A stretch of 64,000 nucleotides of DNA, taken from NCBI RefSeq assembly GCF_021390645.1, contig NZ_JAJEJT010000003.1, positions 992,001 to 1,056,000 of the forward strand, given 5' to 3'. Shown here piece after piece: positions 18,099 through 25,817 of the stretch (its first letter is position 1; every line of letters begins with the position of its first letter). Under the pieces are notes generated by a model. It saw only the letters and a program-made list of their open reading frames with translations, was not told the DNA's origin and did no database searches. The translations under genes and the position numbers were made by a program. Source of the DNA: Paraburkholderia flagellata (GTDB lineage Bacteria > Pseudomonadota > Gammaproteobacteria > Burkholderiales > Burkholderiaceae).

Positions 18099-19520
18099 TC
18101 AAAACGGCATCACGACAAGGCGTGTTTGCGTGAATTCAAGCATGCCGTGCTTGCCGTCGTCGCCACCGAGACCCGAGCGCTTCCAGCCGGCGTGATAACC
18201 CTGGTAAGGATCGGCGGGCGTGCGGTTCACGTACAGTTCACCCGCTTCGATCTCGTTCGCCACGCGCATGGTCGTGCGATAGCGCTCCGTAAAGAGCACC
18301 GACGAAAGGCCGAACTGGTGATCGTTGGCCATGCGCAGCGCGTCGTCGAGCGTCTCGTAGGACAGCACCGGCAGCACCGGGCCGAAGATCTCCTCCTGCA
18401 CGATCTCCATGTCCTGGCGGCAATGCGTAAGCAGCGTGGGCGGATAGAAATGCCCCTTGCCTTCGGGCACATGACCGCCCGTTTCGAGCTTCGCGCCTTC
18501 TGCGACCGCACGTTCGACCATCGCGTGAATCGCCGAACGCGCGTTGGCGCTCACGAGCGGACCCATACGGGCTTCGTCTTCGGCGCGGTCGCCGAAGCGC
18601 ACGGCGCTCATCTTTTCGCGCAGCAGTGCGACGAAGCGGTCATGCACGCTGGCGTGCACGTACACACGTTCGATCGCCGTGCAAAGCTGGCCGCAATGCG
18701 TGGTCTTCGAGCGCACGATGGCCGTTGCGGCCGCTTCGAGATCGGCGTCGTCTTCGATGATGACGGGCGTCTTGCCGCCCAGTTCCAGCGACGGCTTCGC
18801 GATGTTTTCCTTGCAGTAATCGAGCACCTTGCGGCCCGCGCTTACGCTGCCCGTAAGCGTGATCATGCCGACGTCGGCATGCGTGCAGAGCACTGCCGCG
18901 GTGTCGTGGTCCATGGCCAGCACGTTGAAAATGCCCGCAGGCAGTTCCGCTTCCTGCGCCGCGCGCGCGACTTCAAACGCCGAGCACGGCGTGTTGTTGC
19001 TTGGCCGTACGACCACCGCGTTGCCCGTGATGAGCGCCGGCGCGACCTTGCGCAGCAACGTGTACACCGGGAAGTTGAACGGAATCAGGCACGCCACCAC
19101 GCCGATCGGCTCGCGCATGAGAATGAGGTTTTCGTTCGCGCTGTCGCTCGGAATCACCTCGCCTTCGATGCGGCGCGCCCATTGAGCGTGATAGCGCAAA
19201 ATTTCGGCGGCGTACTGCGCCTCGGCGGTTGCATCGGCGACGCTCTTGCCCGACTCAGCGGCGAGCGCCGCGCCGATCTTCGGCGCGCGCGCGACGATCG
19301 CGTCCGCAAAACGGTACAGGATCGCGCCGCGTTCGACGGCGGGCAACTTCCGCCAGGCGCGCTGCGCGGCCTTCGCCGCATCGACCGCGCGAATGGCATC
19401 GGCGGCGCTCGCTGCGCTCACCTGACCGATCGCGTCGCCGGTTGCGGGGTTATGGACAGCGATGTGCGGCCCTTCGGCGCCGACGAACTGCCCATTGATG
19501 AAATTGAGGTCTGATCGCAT
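18099..19520 (-). CDS. Aldehyde dehydrogenase, lactaldehyde dehydrogenase (AldA) type
   Basis: 473 residues. Glu246 in LELGGK and Cys280 in HCGQLCTAIERVYVH are the catalytic pair; FNFPVYTLLRK replaces the common WNFPL loop as in AldA. The C-terminal motif YQGYHAGWKRSGLGG followed by DGKHGMLEF matches E. coli AldA closely. AldA oxidises L-lactaldehyde (or glycolaldehyde) to L-lactate with NAD. Second gene of the fucU operon, which fits the release of L-lactaldehyde from a deoxysugar. A possible promoter with an inverted repeat lies just upstream. Confidence 0.92.
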   Translation of the reverse strand: MRSDLNFINGQFVGAEGPHIAVHNPATGDAIGQVSAASAADAIRAVDAAKAAQRAWRKLPAVERGAILYRFADAIVARAPKIGAALAAESGKSVADATAEAQYAAEILRYHAQWARRIEGEVIPSDSANENLILMREPIGVVACLIPFNFPVYTLLRKVAPALITGNAVVVRPSNNTPCSAFEVARAAQEAELPAGIFNVLAMDHDTAAVLCTHADVGMITLTGSVSAGRKVLDYCKENIAKPSLELGGKTPVIIEDDADLEAAATAIVRSKTTHCGQLCTAIERVYVHASVHDRFVALLREKMSAVRFGDRAEDEARMGPLVSANARSAIHAMVERAVAEGAKLETGGHVPEGKGHFYPPTLLTHCRQDMEIVQEEIFGPVLPVLSYETLDDALRMANDHQFGLSSVLFTERYRTTMRVANEIEAGELYVNRTPADPYQGYHAGWKRSGLGGDDGKHGMLEFTQTRLVVMPF

Positions 19521-19588
19521 GGATTGCTGCCGGTTTGGCGTTGCCGCCGCTTCATGAGAAAGGGCAGTATCCGTGCGGCATCGGGACG

Positions 19589-19608
19589 CGACAAACGATT
19601 AATTGTCG
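19589..19608. promoter_or_regulatory. Candidate operator upstream of the aldA-like gene
   Basis: CGACAA-N8-TTGTCG, a perfect 6+6 inverted repeat with an AT-rich centre (ATTAAT), lies about 70 bases before the aldA-like start. The TTGTC/GACAA half-sites are reminiscent of GntR/FCD operators, but no such regulator is in the window. Confidence 0.35.
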
Positions 19609-19612
19609 AGCG

Positions 19613-19635
19613 GAGCATGCGAAAAACGCATGCTC
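19613..19635. other. Perfect 9-bp hairpin in the fucU-aldA gap
   Basis: GAGCATGCG-AAAAA-CGCATGCTC, just beside the inverted repeat at 19589. Neither strand has a downstream T-run, so it is more likely an operator or mRNA-processing hairpin than a terminator. Confidence 0.35.
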
Positions 19636-19753
19636 GCCAAGTCCAGATCGGCAGGCGGGCACAGTCCGGCGCATCACTGAGTGCGAACGCAGAAACGGGC
19701 AGTGCCGCGCGAGGTAGGTCACATAGATTTGTCGAGGATGATGACGCGTCCGT

Positions 19754-20233
19754 TCATTGGCCCGGTTCCTTCGCGCGGGGCGCATCGGGCGCGAGCAGCA
19801 CGCCTTTGGTGAATACGAAGCAGCCGTAGCCGCGCGTTTCGCCCGTGGCGATCACGCAGTAGGCTTTGCGGGCGCGCGCGTAGAACGCATGACGCTCGAT
19901 GGGCGCGAACGGCACCAAGCGGCCTTCCGCGGCGTCGACTTCGGCCTGCGCTTCGTGCTGCACCGCAGGGATCGTGTTGGGCTCGCCCACCACTTCCATG
20001 CGCATGGCCGGGGCTTCGACAAAGGTGTCGAGCGGCAGCACGGAGAGAATCGCACGCACGACGCGAGGCGAATCTGCGCCGTCGATGCGCAGGAGCTTGC
20101 CGAGCACCGTTGCGCGCGCAACGGAGTCGGCTGGAAAGTTTGCGTCGCAAACGACGAGTTCGTCGCCGTGACCCATTGCGCGCAGGGCTTGCAGGACATC
20201 GGCGTTCAGAAGCGGGTCAAGGTTCTTCAACAT
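19754..20233 (-). CDS. fucU: L-fucose mutarotase (RbsD/FucU family)
   Basis: 159 residues from ATG 20233, with AGGAGAC nine bases upstream. It starts MLKNLDPLLNADVLQ and continues MGHGDELVVCDANFPA, nearly the same pattern as E. coli FucU, with catalytic His22 and Asp30. The end ATGETRGYGCFVFTKGVL is also typical. FucU interconverts alpha- and beta-L-fucopyranose. As the first gene of the operon with aldA-like, MFS, dehydratase and GMC genes it points to L-fucose or a related deoxysugar as substrate. The C-terminus is about 15 residues longer than in E. coli. Confidence 0.92.
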   Translation of the reverse strand: MLKNLDPLLNADVLQALRAMGHGDELVVCDANFPADSVARATVLGKLLRIDGADSPRVVRAILSVLPLDTFVEAPAMRMEVVGEPNTIPAVQHEAQAEVDAAEGRLVPFAPIERHAFYARARKAYCVIATGETRGYGCFVFTKGVLLAPDAPRAKEPGQ

Positions 20234-20316
20234 TTTTTGTCTCCTGTCGGCAGCACTTAGTGATGCCCCATGCAAAGCTGTTGTGGCGCTTGCTTGTTGC
20301 GAAGTGCTCAGTCGCC

Positions 20317-20428
20317 TTAGGGTATCCAGACGTTCTTCACCTGCACAGCATGGCGCAGGAACGGCAATCCTGCGCCCGTCCAGTAGAACCAGTCAAGCTC
20401 GCGGGCATGAACACATCCAGAAAGCCGT
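20317..20428 (-). pseudogene. Possible 3-prime remnant of a lost gene
   Basis: In the gap upstream of fucU one minus-strand frame reads a very protein-like tail, with WFYWTGAGLPFLRHA in the middle and ending KNVWIP before a TAA at 20319-20317. The frame is unrelated to the adjacent acetyltransferase, has no start of its own and runs into that gene. I do not recognise the family. It may be the end of an enzyme deleted when the acetyltransferase genes inserted, or chance. Confidence 0.25.
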
Positions 20429-20875
20429 TCAGAACTGCAACCGATACCGCACGAAATCGTCGGCTTGCGCGAATTCGTCGTAGAGCTTGCGCGCGGGGTT
20501 GTCCTCGCGCGTGTGCCAGTAGAGACGCGACCGCGCGCGCGAACGCGCCCGCGCGATGAGGTCTTCGATGAGCCGCTTGCCTACGCCGCGCCGACGGCAG
20601 CCGGGATCGACGAACAGATCTTCCAGATAGCAGATGGGCGCGTCGACCCATGTGCCTTCATGCAGCACGCAGAGGCTGAATCCCGCCAGCGTTCCCTCGA
20701 CTTGCGCCACACGCGCAAACACCGGCGAGTTCGCATCGAGCACTCGCTGCCATGTTCGTTCGCTGATGTGCGGCGCGACGTTCGTTTCGTAGAACGCGTT
20801 GTAGCCGGCCCAAAGGTGGAACCACGCGTCGCGGTCGGCGGGCGTGACGTCGCGGATGAGGATCGCCCCGGACAT
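20429..20875 (-). CDS. GNAT-family N-acetyltransferase
   Basis: 148 residues. Motif A is clear: YLEDLFVDPGCRRRGVGKRLIEDLI, which binds the acetyl-CoA pyrophosphate, followed by SRLYWHTREDNPARKLYDEF, a pattern frequent in GNAT enzymes of the diamine/aminoglycoside-like group. It starts immediately after the stop of the GNAT gene at 20876 (no gap), so the two are translationally coupled. Substrate unknown. Confidence 0.9.
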   Translation of the reverse strand: MSGAILIRDVTPADRDAWFHLWAGYNAFYETNVAPHISERTWQRVLDANSPVFARVAQVEGTLAGFSLCVLHEGTWVDAPICYLEDLFVDPGCRRRGVGKRLIEDLIARARSRARSRLYWHTREDNPARKLYDEFAQADDFVRYRLQF

Positions 20876-21595
20876 TCAGGACGCCGCTGCTTCCCTGAGG
20901 CTCGAGAGCGACGCGCGCTGCTTGCCGTCGGCGTCGAAGTTCTCCGCAGAGAGCCACTTCTCGAACGCGGCTTTTACGAGCGGCCAGTCCTGGTCGATGA
21001 TGGCGAACCACGCGGTGTCGCGGTTGCGGCCCTTGTACACGATCGCCTGGCGGAAGATGCCCTCGAACTGGAAGCCCAGACGCAGCGCCGTCTTGCGCGA
21101 AGGCGCGTTGAGGCTGTCGCATTTCCATTCGTAGCGCCGGTAGCCCAGGTCGTCGAACACGTAGCGCATGAGCAGGTACTGCGCCTCGGTCGAAACCGGC
21201 GTTTGCTTCAGGCGCGGCGAAAACGTCACGCTGCCCACTTCGATCACGCCATGGACCGGCTCGATGCGCATGAGCGCGAACGTGCCCACGGCCTTGCCGC
21301 TCGCCCGGTCGATCACGGCGTAATGGAACGGGTCGCCCGATGCGGCCGCTTTCGCGAGGTACTCGCGAAACGTCGCGAAGTCGGTGAACGGCTCGGCGAA
21401 CAGATAGGTCCAGTCGCGCCCGTCGAGCGCGGTGCCGTAGGCTTCATAGAGATCAGCGGCGTGCCGGTCGAGGTCAATGGGCTCGATGCGGCAGAACTGA
21501 CCCTCGATCGTCACGCGCGCGGGCCGTTCGCGCGGCTGCCAGCCGGTTACAGGATCGCCAATGGGCTGCTGGTATTCGTTCAGTCTTGCTGACAT
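20876..21595 (-). CDS. GNAT-family acetyltransferase, RimJ/RimL type
   Basis: 239 residues from ATG 21595 (AGAGGAG about ten bases upstream); a longer frame exists but has no ribosome site. RimJ/RimL-type layout: IEPIDLDRHAADLYEAY near the start, IEVGSVTFSPRLKQTPVSTEA in the beta-4 region, and RRYEWKCDSLNAPSRKTALRLGF with the bound-CoA helix. Members acetylate protein N-termini or small amines. First gene of a two-gene GNAT unit. Confidence 0.9.
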   Translation of the reverse strand: MSARLNEYQQPIGDPVTGWQPRERPARVTIEGQFCRIEPIDLDRHAADLYEAYGTALDGRDWTYLFAEPFTDFATFREYLAKAAASGDPFHYAVIDRASGKAVGTFALMRIEPVHGVIEVGSVTFSPRLKQTPVSTEAQYLLMRYVFDDLGYRRYEWKCDSLNAPSRKTALRLGFQFEGIFRQAIVYKGRNRDTAWFAIIDQDWPLVKAAFEKWLSAENFDADGKQRASLSSLREAAAS

Positions 21596-21816
21596 GCGTG
21601 ACAAGCTCCTCTTGCGCGAGACAGATGGGGTATCCGCGCAAAGGTACCGTAGGCGTGGCTCCGTGAAAAGATCCACGGTTTGCGGATCCGCTGGAACCAC
21701 GCCCGGATTCGAATTCGCCCGATTCTCGCAGCATCGCGGCGCGCCAGAGATGCATGCGTGCGCAACGATTCATGAGTTTTTAGCACTGAGACCGTAACGA
21801 CGCGCGGGCTCGATGC

Positions 21817-23094
21817 TCAACGCCGCCCGCCCGCAAGCTTCACGGCATCGGGATGACGGCGCAAGCGCAGCATCGCGACGCAACCGAGCGCCGGCCCCAC
21901 GGCCAGCATGCCGAAACCGCCCCGCCATCCCAGCCACGCCACCACGTACGGCACGAGATGAATGCTCACCAGCGTGAGCAAAAAGCCCGCGCAGGTCTGC
22001 GCGGTGAGCAGCGTGCCGACCGAGTCCGGATCGGCCAGTTCGGCCACGCTCGCCGAAAACTGCGCGGAATCGGCGATCACCGAGACGCCCCACACGAGCG
22101 CGACCGCCCCCATCACGACGAGCGGCGCGTGAGCCAGCCAGCCCATTAGCGCCGCGCACGTTGCGCTCGTCGCCATCGCACCCACCGTGACGGCCGTGCG
22201 CCCTACCCGGTCCGCCAGCACGCCGCCGAGCCACGCGCCCGCCGCGCCGATCGCGATCACGCTGAAGGTCATCCATTCCGCGCGCGTGCGGGCGTTGACC
22301 ATGCCGCGCGCGATAAAGGTTTGCTGGAGGAACAGCGCGAGCCACGCCCACATCGCGTAAAGCTCCCACATGTGGCCGAGATAGCCGAGATTGGCGAGCC
22401 GCAAGGCGGGCCGGCGCCACGCCTGCGTGACCTTCGCGAAGTCGATGCGCGTTGCGCGCCGGATATTCGGCCCGATTCCCGCAAAGCCGATCAGCACCGC
22501 AGCGCACGCCGCGCAGGCCGCCGCGACGCCATAGATAGTGCGCCAATCGAGCCCGCCGGTCGCGGCCAGCAAATGGGGGCTCGCCGAGCCGAGCGTGAGC
22601 GCGCCGACGAGCAGACCAACGAGGAGGCCGAGATCGCCCTTCGCCCAGGTCGCCGCGAGCCGCATACCGACCGGATAGACGCCCGCCATGCACATGCCGG
22701 TGACGAACCTCAGCGCGACGACCGCGCCACCAACCGGCGGCAGGAACGCGAGCGCGGCGGTAGCCACGGCTGCCACGAGCGCGGAACCCGCGAGCAGCCG
22801 GCGCAGATCGTAGCGGTCGGGCAGCGAAAGCAGCGCGGACGTGATGGTTCCTGCCACGAAGCCGCACTGCACAGCGCTTGTGAGCAGGGCTTCGTCGAAC
22901 GCGGCAATGGCGTGCGCCTGCTTGATGACGGCCACCACGGTGCTCGACGAAAACCACACGCCCATCGCCGCCACCTGCGCAAGCAGCAGCAACGCCAGCG
23001 ATGCGGCCTTGCCGCGTTGCGCCGCGCCAAGCCCCGGCGGCCCCGTTTCGTCTGAGGAACGGGCACCGGTAGCGCCTTGAGAAGGCGTGCGCAC
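21817..23094 (-). CDS. MFS transporter linked to the FMN monooxygenase
   Basis: 425 residues, about 12 hydrophobic helices after a 30-residue polar head. The post-helix-2 loop is SLPDRYDLRRLL and the matching one in the second half is GGVLADRVGRTAV. Starts five bases after the flavin reductase stop, so it belongs to the monooxygenase operon and probably imports its substrate. No closer subfamily could be recognised. Confidence 0.88.
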   Translation of the reverse strand: MRTPSQGATGARSSDETGPPGLGAAQRGKAASLALLLLAQVAAMGVWFSSSTVVAVIKQAHAIAAFDEALLTSAVQCGFVAGTITSALLSLPDRYDLRRLLAGSALVAAVATAALAFLPPVGGAVVALRFVTGMCMAGVYPVGMRLAATWAKGDLGLLVGLLVGALTLGSASPHLLAATGGLDWRTIYGVAAACAACAAVLIGFAGIGPNIRRATRIDFAKVTQAWRRPALRLANLGYLGHMWELYAMWAWLALFLQQTFIARGMVNARTRAEWMTFSVIAIGAAGAWLGGVLADRVGRTAVTVGAMATSATCAALMGWLAHAPLVVMGAVALVWGVSVIADSAQFSASVAELADPDSVGTLLTAQTCAGFLLTLVSIHLVPYVVAWLGWRGGFGMLAVGPALGCVAMLRLRRHPDAVKLAGGRR

Positions 23095-23099
23095 GACGC

Positions 23100-23606
23100 T
23101 CAGGCCGCCGCGGCCGCGTGCGCCTGCGCGAGCACGCGATGAAACGCGCGGCCGAACCAGATAAGCCCGTCACGCCCGCCCACCATGCGCGCCGCCTTGA
23201 TCTCGCAGAAGAACACCGTGTGCGTGCCGACTTCGGTCGTTCGCGTGATGTGGCAATCGAACGAACTCACCGCGCCGCGCAGCGCCGGCGCGCCCGTTTC
23301 GAGCCGATACCAGTCGCCGAGCGCGAAACGTTCGCCCATGTCGATGTCTTTCGTGGCGAAGCGCGTGGCCACTTCGCGCTGGTCTGCCGCCAGTACGTTC
23401 ACGCAAAGCCGGCCGTTCTCGCGCAGGATCGCGTTGTTGCGGCTCGTGCGATTGATGCAGACGAGCAGCGTGGGCGGCTCGTCCGTCACGCCGCAAACGG
23501 CGGACGCCGTACATCCGGCGCGCCCGGCATCGCCATCGGTGGTGACGATGTTCACGGCGGCCCCAAGACCTGCCATGGCGTCGCGAAAGAGGGATTTGTC
23601 TACCAT
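23100..23606 (-). CDS. Flavin reductase (RutF/HpaC-like)
   Basis: 168 residues. Typical flavin reductase-like fold: MAGLGAAVNIVTTDG, GCTASAVCGVTDEPPTLLVCINR and NGRLCVNVLAADQ, with HTVFFCEI near the C-terminus. These enzymes reduce FMN with NAD(P)H and hand it to a partner monooxygenase by diffusion. The partner is the NtaA/DmoA-type gene 53 bases upstream in the same operon. Confidence 0.92.
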   Translation of the reverse strand: MVDKSLFRDAMAGLGAAVNIVTTDGDAGRAGCTASAVCGVTDEPPTLLVCINRTSRNNAILRENGRLCVNVLAADQREVATRFATKDIDMGERFALGDWYRLETGAPALRGAVSSFDCHITRTTEVGTHTVFFCEIKAARMVGGRDGLIWFGRAFHRVLAQAHAAAAA

Positions 23607-23659
23607 GTTCTTGCCCGCTTGCCGCGGTCTCCTCGTAGCGGGAATTCAGTTCCTGATTA

Positions 23660-25033
23660 TCATGCGTCGTTGACGCTCGCGCCGCGATACTGTGCTGCTG
23701 TGTGCGATGCCGGCAGGCGCGCGCCGCCGGAGAGCTTTTCGCGCAGGGTGCCCTCACGATACGCGCTCTTGTACGCGCCGCGCGTTTGCAGTTCCGGCAC
23801 CAGCAGTTCGACCACATCGTCGAAGCACTCCGGCACCACCGTGCGCGAGAGATTGAAACCATCCACGCCAGCCGTTTCGCTCCACTCGATCAAGGTGTGC
23901 GCGATGCGCTCGGCAGAACCCACCCACGGCGCCTGGCGGCTGCCGAGCACCATCTGCTCGAGCAGCTTGCGGCGCGTCCATTGCGGCCCGGCGCTGCGCG
24001 TCATGGCTTCGACGTTGGAAACGATCGCCTGGCTCTTGCCTGTCTCGATCGGCTCATCGAGATCGTAGCGCGCGAAGTCGATGCCAAGCGACGCCGCCGC
24101 GTGCGCCAGCGCCGCTTCGGAACTCGCATAGCGCCGGTACTCTTCGAACTTCTCGCGCGCTTCGCTATCCGTGCGTCCGACGATCAGCGTTGCACCAAGA
24201 AAGACCTTCACGTCGTCGGCCGCGCGCCCGAGTTCCACCGCCTGACGCCGAATGTCCCCGACTATCTCTTTCACGCCTTCCATCTTCTGACCATTGATGA
24301 ACACGCACTCGGCGTGCGTCGCAGCAAAACGCCTTCCGCGCGTGGACGATCCCGCCTGGTACAGCACGGGCGTGCGCTGCGGCGACGGCGCGCACAGGTG
24401 CATCGCATCCACCTTGTACTGCGGCCCGCGATGATGGATCATGCGCACGCGCGCCGGATCGGCGTAGATGCCGCCGGCGCGGTCGTTGACAACGGCGTCC
24501 TCGTCCCAGCTGCCTTCCCAGAGCTTGTACACGAGCGACATGTACTCATCGGCCAGATCGTAGCGGTCGTCGTGGGCGTTCTGGCCGTCCATGCCGATGG
24601 CGCGGGCCGCGCTGTCGAGATAACCCGTCACGATGTTCCAGCCGATGCGCCCGCCCGTGAGATGGTCGAGCGTGGACATGCGCCGCGCGAACAAAAACGG
24701 CTGCTCATAGGTGAGATTGGCCGTCACGCCAAAGCCCAGATGCTGCGTGACCGCGGCCATGGCGGGAATGACGAGCGTGGGGTCGTTTACGGGCACCTGC
24801 ACCGCGCCGCGCAGCGCGGCGTTTGCATTGCCGCCGTAGACGTCGTACACGCCCACGACATCCGCGAAAAAGATGCCATCGAACAGGCCCCGTTCGAGCT
24901 TCTTCGCGTAATCGGTCCAGTAGTGCAGCTCCGTATAGCGGCTCGACTGGTCGCGTGGATGCGTCCACAAGCCTTGCTGAATGTGGCCCACGCAGTTCAT
25001 GTCGAAAGCGTTCAGACGGATTTCACGCGGCAT
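23660..25033 (-). CDS. FMN-dependent monooxygenase, NtaA/SnaA/DszA/DmoA family
   Basis: 457 residues, luciferase-like TIM barrel of the large group A. Signature stretches are FDMNCVGHIQQGLWTHPRDQ at the start, FFADVVGVYDVYGG, STLDHLTGGRIGWNIVTGYLDSAARA and VLYQAGSSTRGRRFAATHAE. The family uses reduced FMN and O2 to cleave C-N or C-S bonds (nitrilotriacetate, dimethyl sulfide, dibenzothiophene sulfone). Start at 25033 has AAGGAG eight bases upstream. First gene of the operon, divergent from an XRE-cupin regulator. Substrate unknown; sulfur or nitrogen scavenging is likely. Confidence 0.92.
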   Translation of the reverse strand: MPREIRLNAFDMNCVGHIQQGLWTHPRDQSSRYTELHYWTDYAKKLERGLFDGIFFADVVGVYDVYGGNANAALRGAVQVPVNDPTLVIPAMAAVTQHLGFGVTANLTYEQPFLFARRMSTLDHLTGGRIGWNIVTGYLDSAARAIGMDGQNAHDDRYDLADEYMSLVYKLWEGSWDEDAVVNDRAGGIYADPARVRMIHHRGPQYKVDAMHLCAPSPQRTPVLYQAGSSTRGRRFAATHAECVFINGQKMEGVKEIVGDIRRQAVELGRAADDVKVFLGATLIVGRTDSEAREKFEEYRRYASSEAALAHAAASLGIDFARYDLDEPIETGKSQAIVSNVEAMTRSAGPQWTRRKLLEQMVLGSRQAPWVGSAERIAHTLIEWSETAGVDGFNLSRTVVPECFDDVVELLVPELQTRGAYKSAYREGTLREKLSGGARLPASHTAAQYRGASVNDA

Positions 25034-25063
25034 GTCGGCTCCTTTTCGGCGCGCTCGATGCCA

Positions 25064-25077
25064 TCTACTATAGTAGA
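25064..25077. promoter_or_regulatory. 14-bp perfect palindrome before the FMN monooxygenase operon
   Basis: TCTACTATAGTAGA is self-complementary and contains TATAGT/TACTAT, so it probably overlaps the -10 region of the minus-strand promoter, 31 bases before the start codon. A repressor bound here would block the operon. Confidence 0.5.
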
Positions 25078-25094
25078 CGAACGGATACTAATGA

Positions 25095-25115
25095 AACCGG
25101 GATTTAATCCGGGTT
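25095..25115. promoter_or_regulatory. 21-bp imperfect palindrome in the NtaA/XRE divergent region
   Basis: Nine of ten base pairs are symmetric around 25105 (half-sites AACCGGGATT and AATCCGGGTT, centre T). It is unlike the other palindrome 18 bases away, so two proteins or two modes of binding may be involved. It is 90 bases before the XRE-cupin start and is a good autoregulatory site candidate. Confidence 0.45.
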
Positions 25116-25204
25116 AACTCGAATGCCGTTCGATCTGCTAAACGGCGCGCTGCGACTGGCCCCGTATAATCGACTCGCGCCCGCTCGACGCCAACCTTCC
25201 AGGC

Positions 25205-25771
25205 ATGAACCGACCACTCACCGATCCCACCTCCGCCATTTCCACGCGCGTGCGCATCGAGCGCGAATCGCGCGGCTGGTCGCTCGCGGACATGGCCGAG
25301 CGCTCTGGCGTGTCCAAGGCGATGATCAGCAAGATCGAGCGCGGCGAAGCGAGCCCTACGGCGACCGTACTCGGCCGGCTGTCCGGCGCCTTTGGCCTGC
25401 AGCTTTCCATGCTGCTCGCGCTCGCCGAGCAAACAGGCGAGCGTTTGAGCCGCGCCGCCGATCAGCAGATCTGGCAAGACCCCGAAACCGGCTATACGCG
25501 ACGGGCCGTCTCGCCGCGCAACGGCGGCATGCTCGACCTGGTGGAGATCGAGTTGCCGGGCGGGGTGCGTGTCGCGTATCCGGCGTCGGCGTTCACGTTC
25601 CAGCATCAGCAGATCTGGGTGCGCACCGGGACGTTGGTATTCGAGGAAGGCGAGCAGGTTCACACGCTCGAAGCTGGCGACTGCCTCCAGCTCGGGCCGC
25701 CTGCGGCCTGCGCGTTTTCTAATCCGGGCAGCGCGCCGTGTGTGTACGTCGTGGCGCTCGTGCGCCGCTGA
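25205..25771 (+). CDS. XRE-family regulator with C-terminal cupin
   Basis: 188 residues. HTH_3 domain at about 12-66 (RIERESRGWSLADMAERSGV then SKAMISKIERGEASPT), linker, then a cupin domain at about 110-186 (QQIWVRTGTLVFEEGE, LEAGDCLQLGPPAACAF). This architecture senses a small metabolite through the cupin, as in PuuR-like regulators. Divergent from the FMN monooxygenase operon with palindromes in between, which suggests local control. Its end faces the amidohydrolase gene with a 46-base gap. Confidence 0.92.
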   Translation: MNRPLTDPTSAISTRVRIERESRGWSLADMAERSGVSKAMISKIERGEASPTATVLGRLSGAFGLQLSMLLALAEQTGERLSRAADQQIWQDPETGYTRRAVSPRNGGMLDLVEIELPGGVRVAYPASAFTFQHQQIWVRTGTLVFEEGEQVHTLEAGDCLQLGPPAACAFSNPGSAPCVYVVALVRR

Positions 25772-25817
25772 ATGCGAGTACGCGTCTGACTGCTGGCGTG
25801 CTGAGGGCTGGGCGCGA

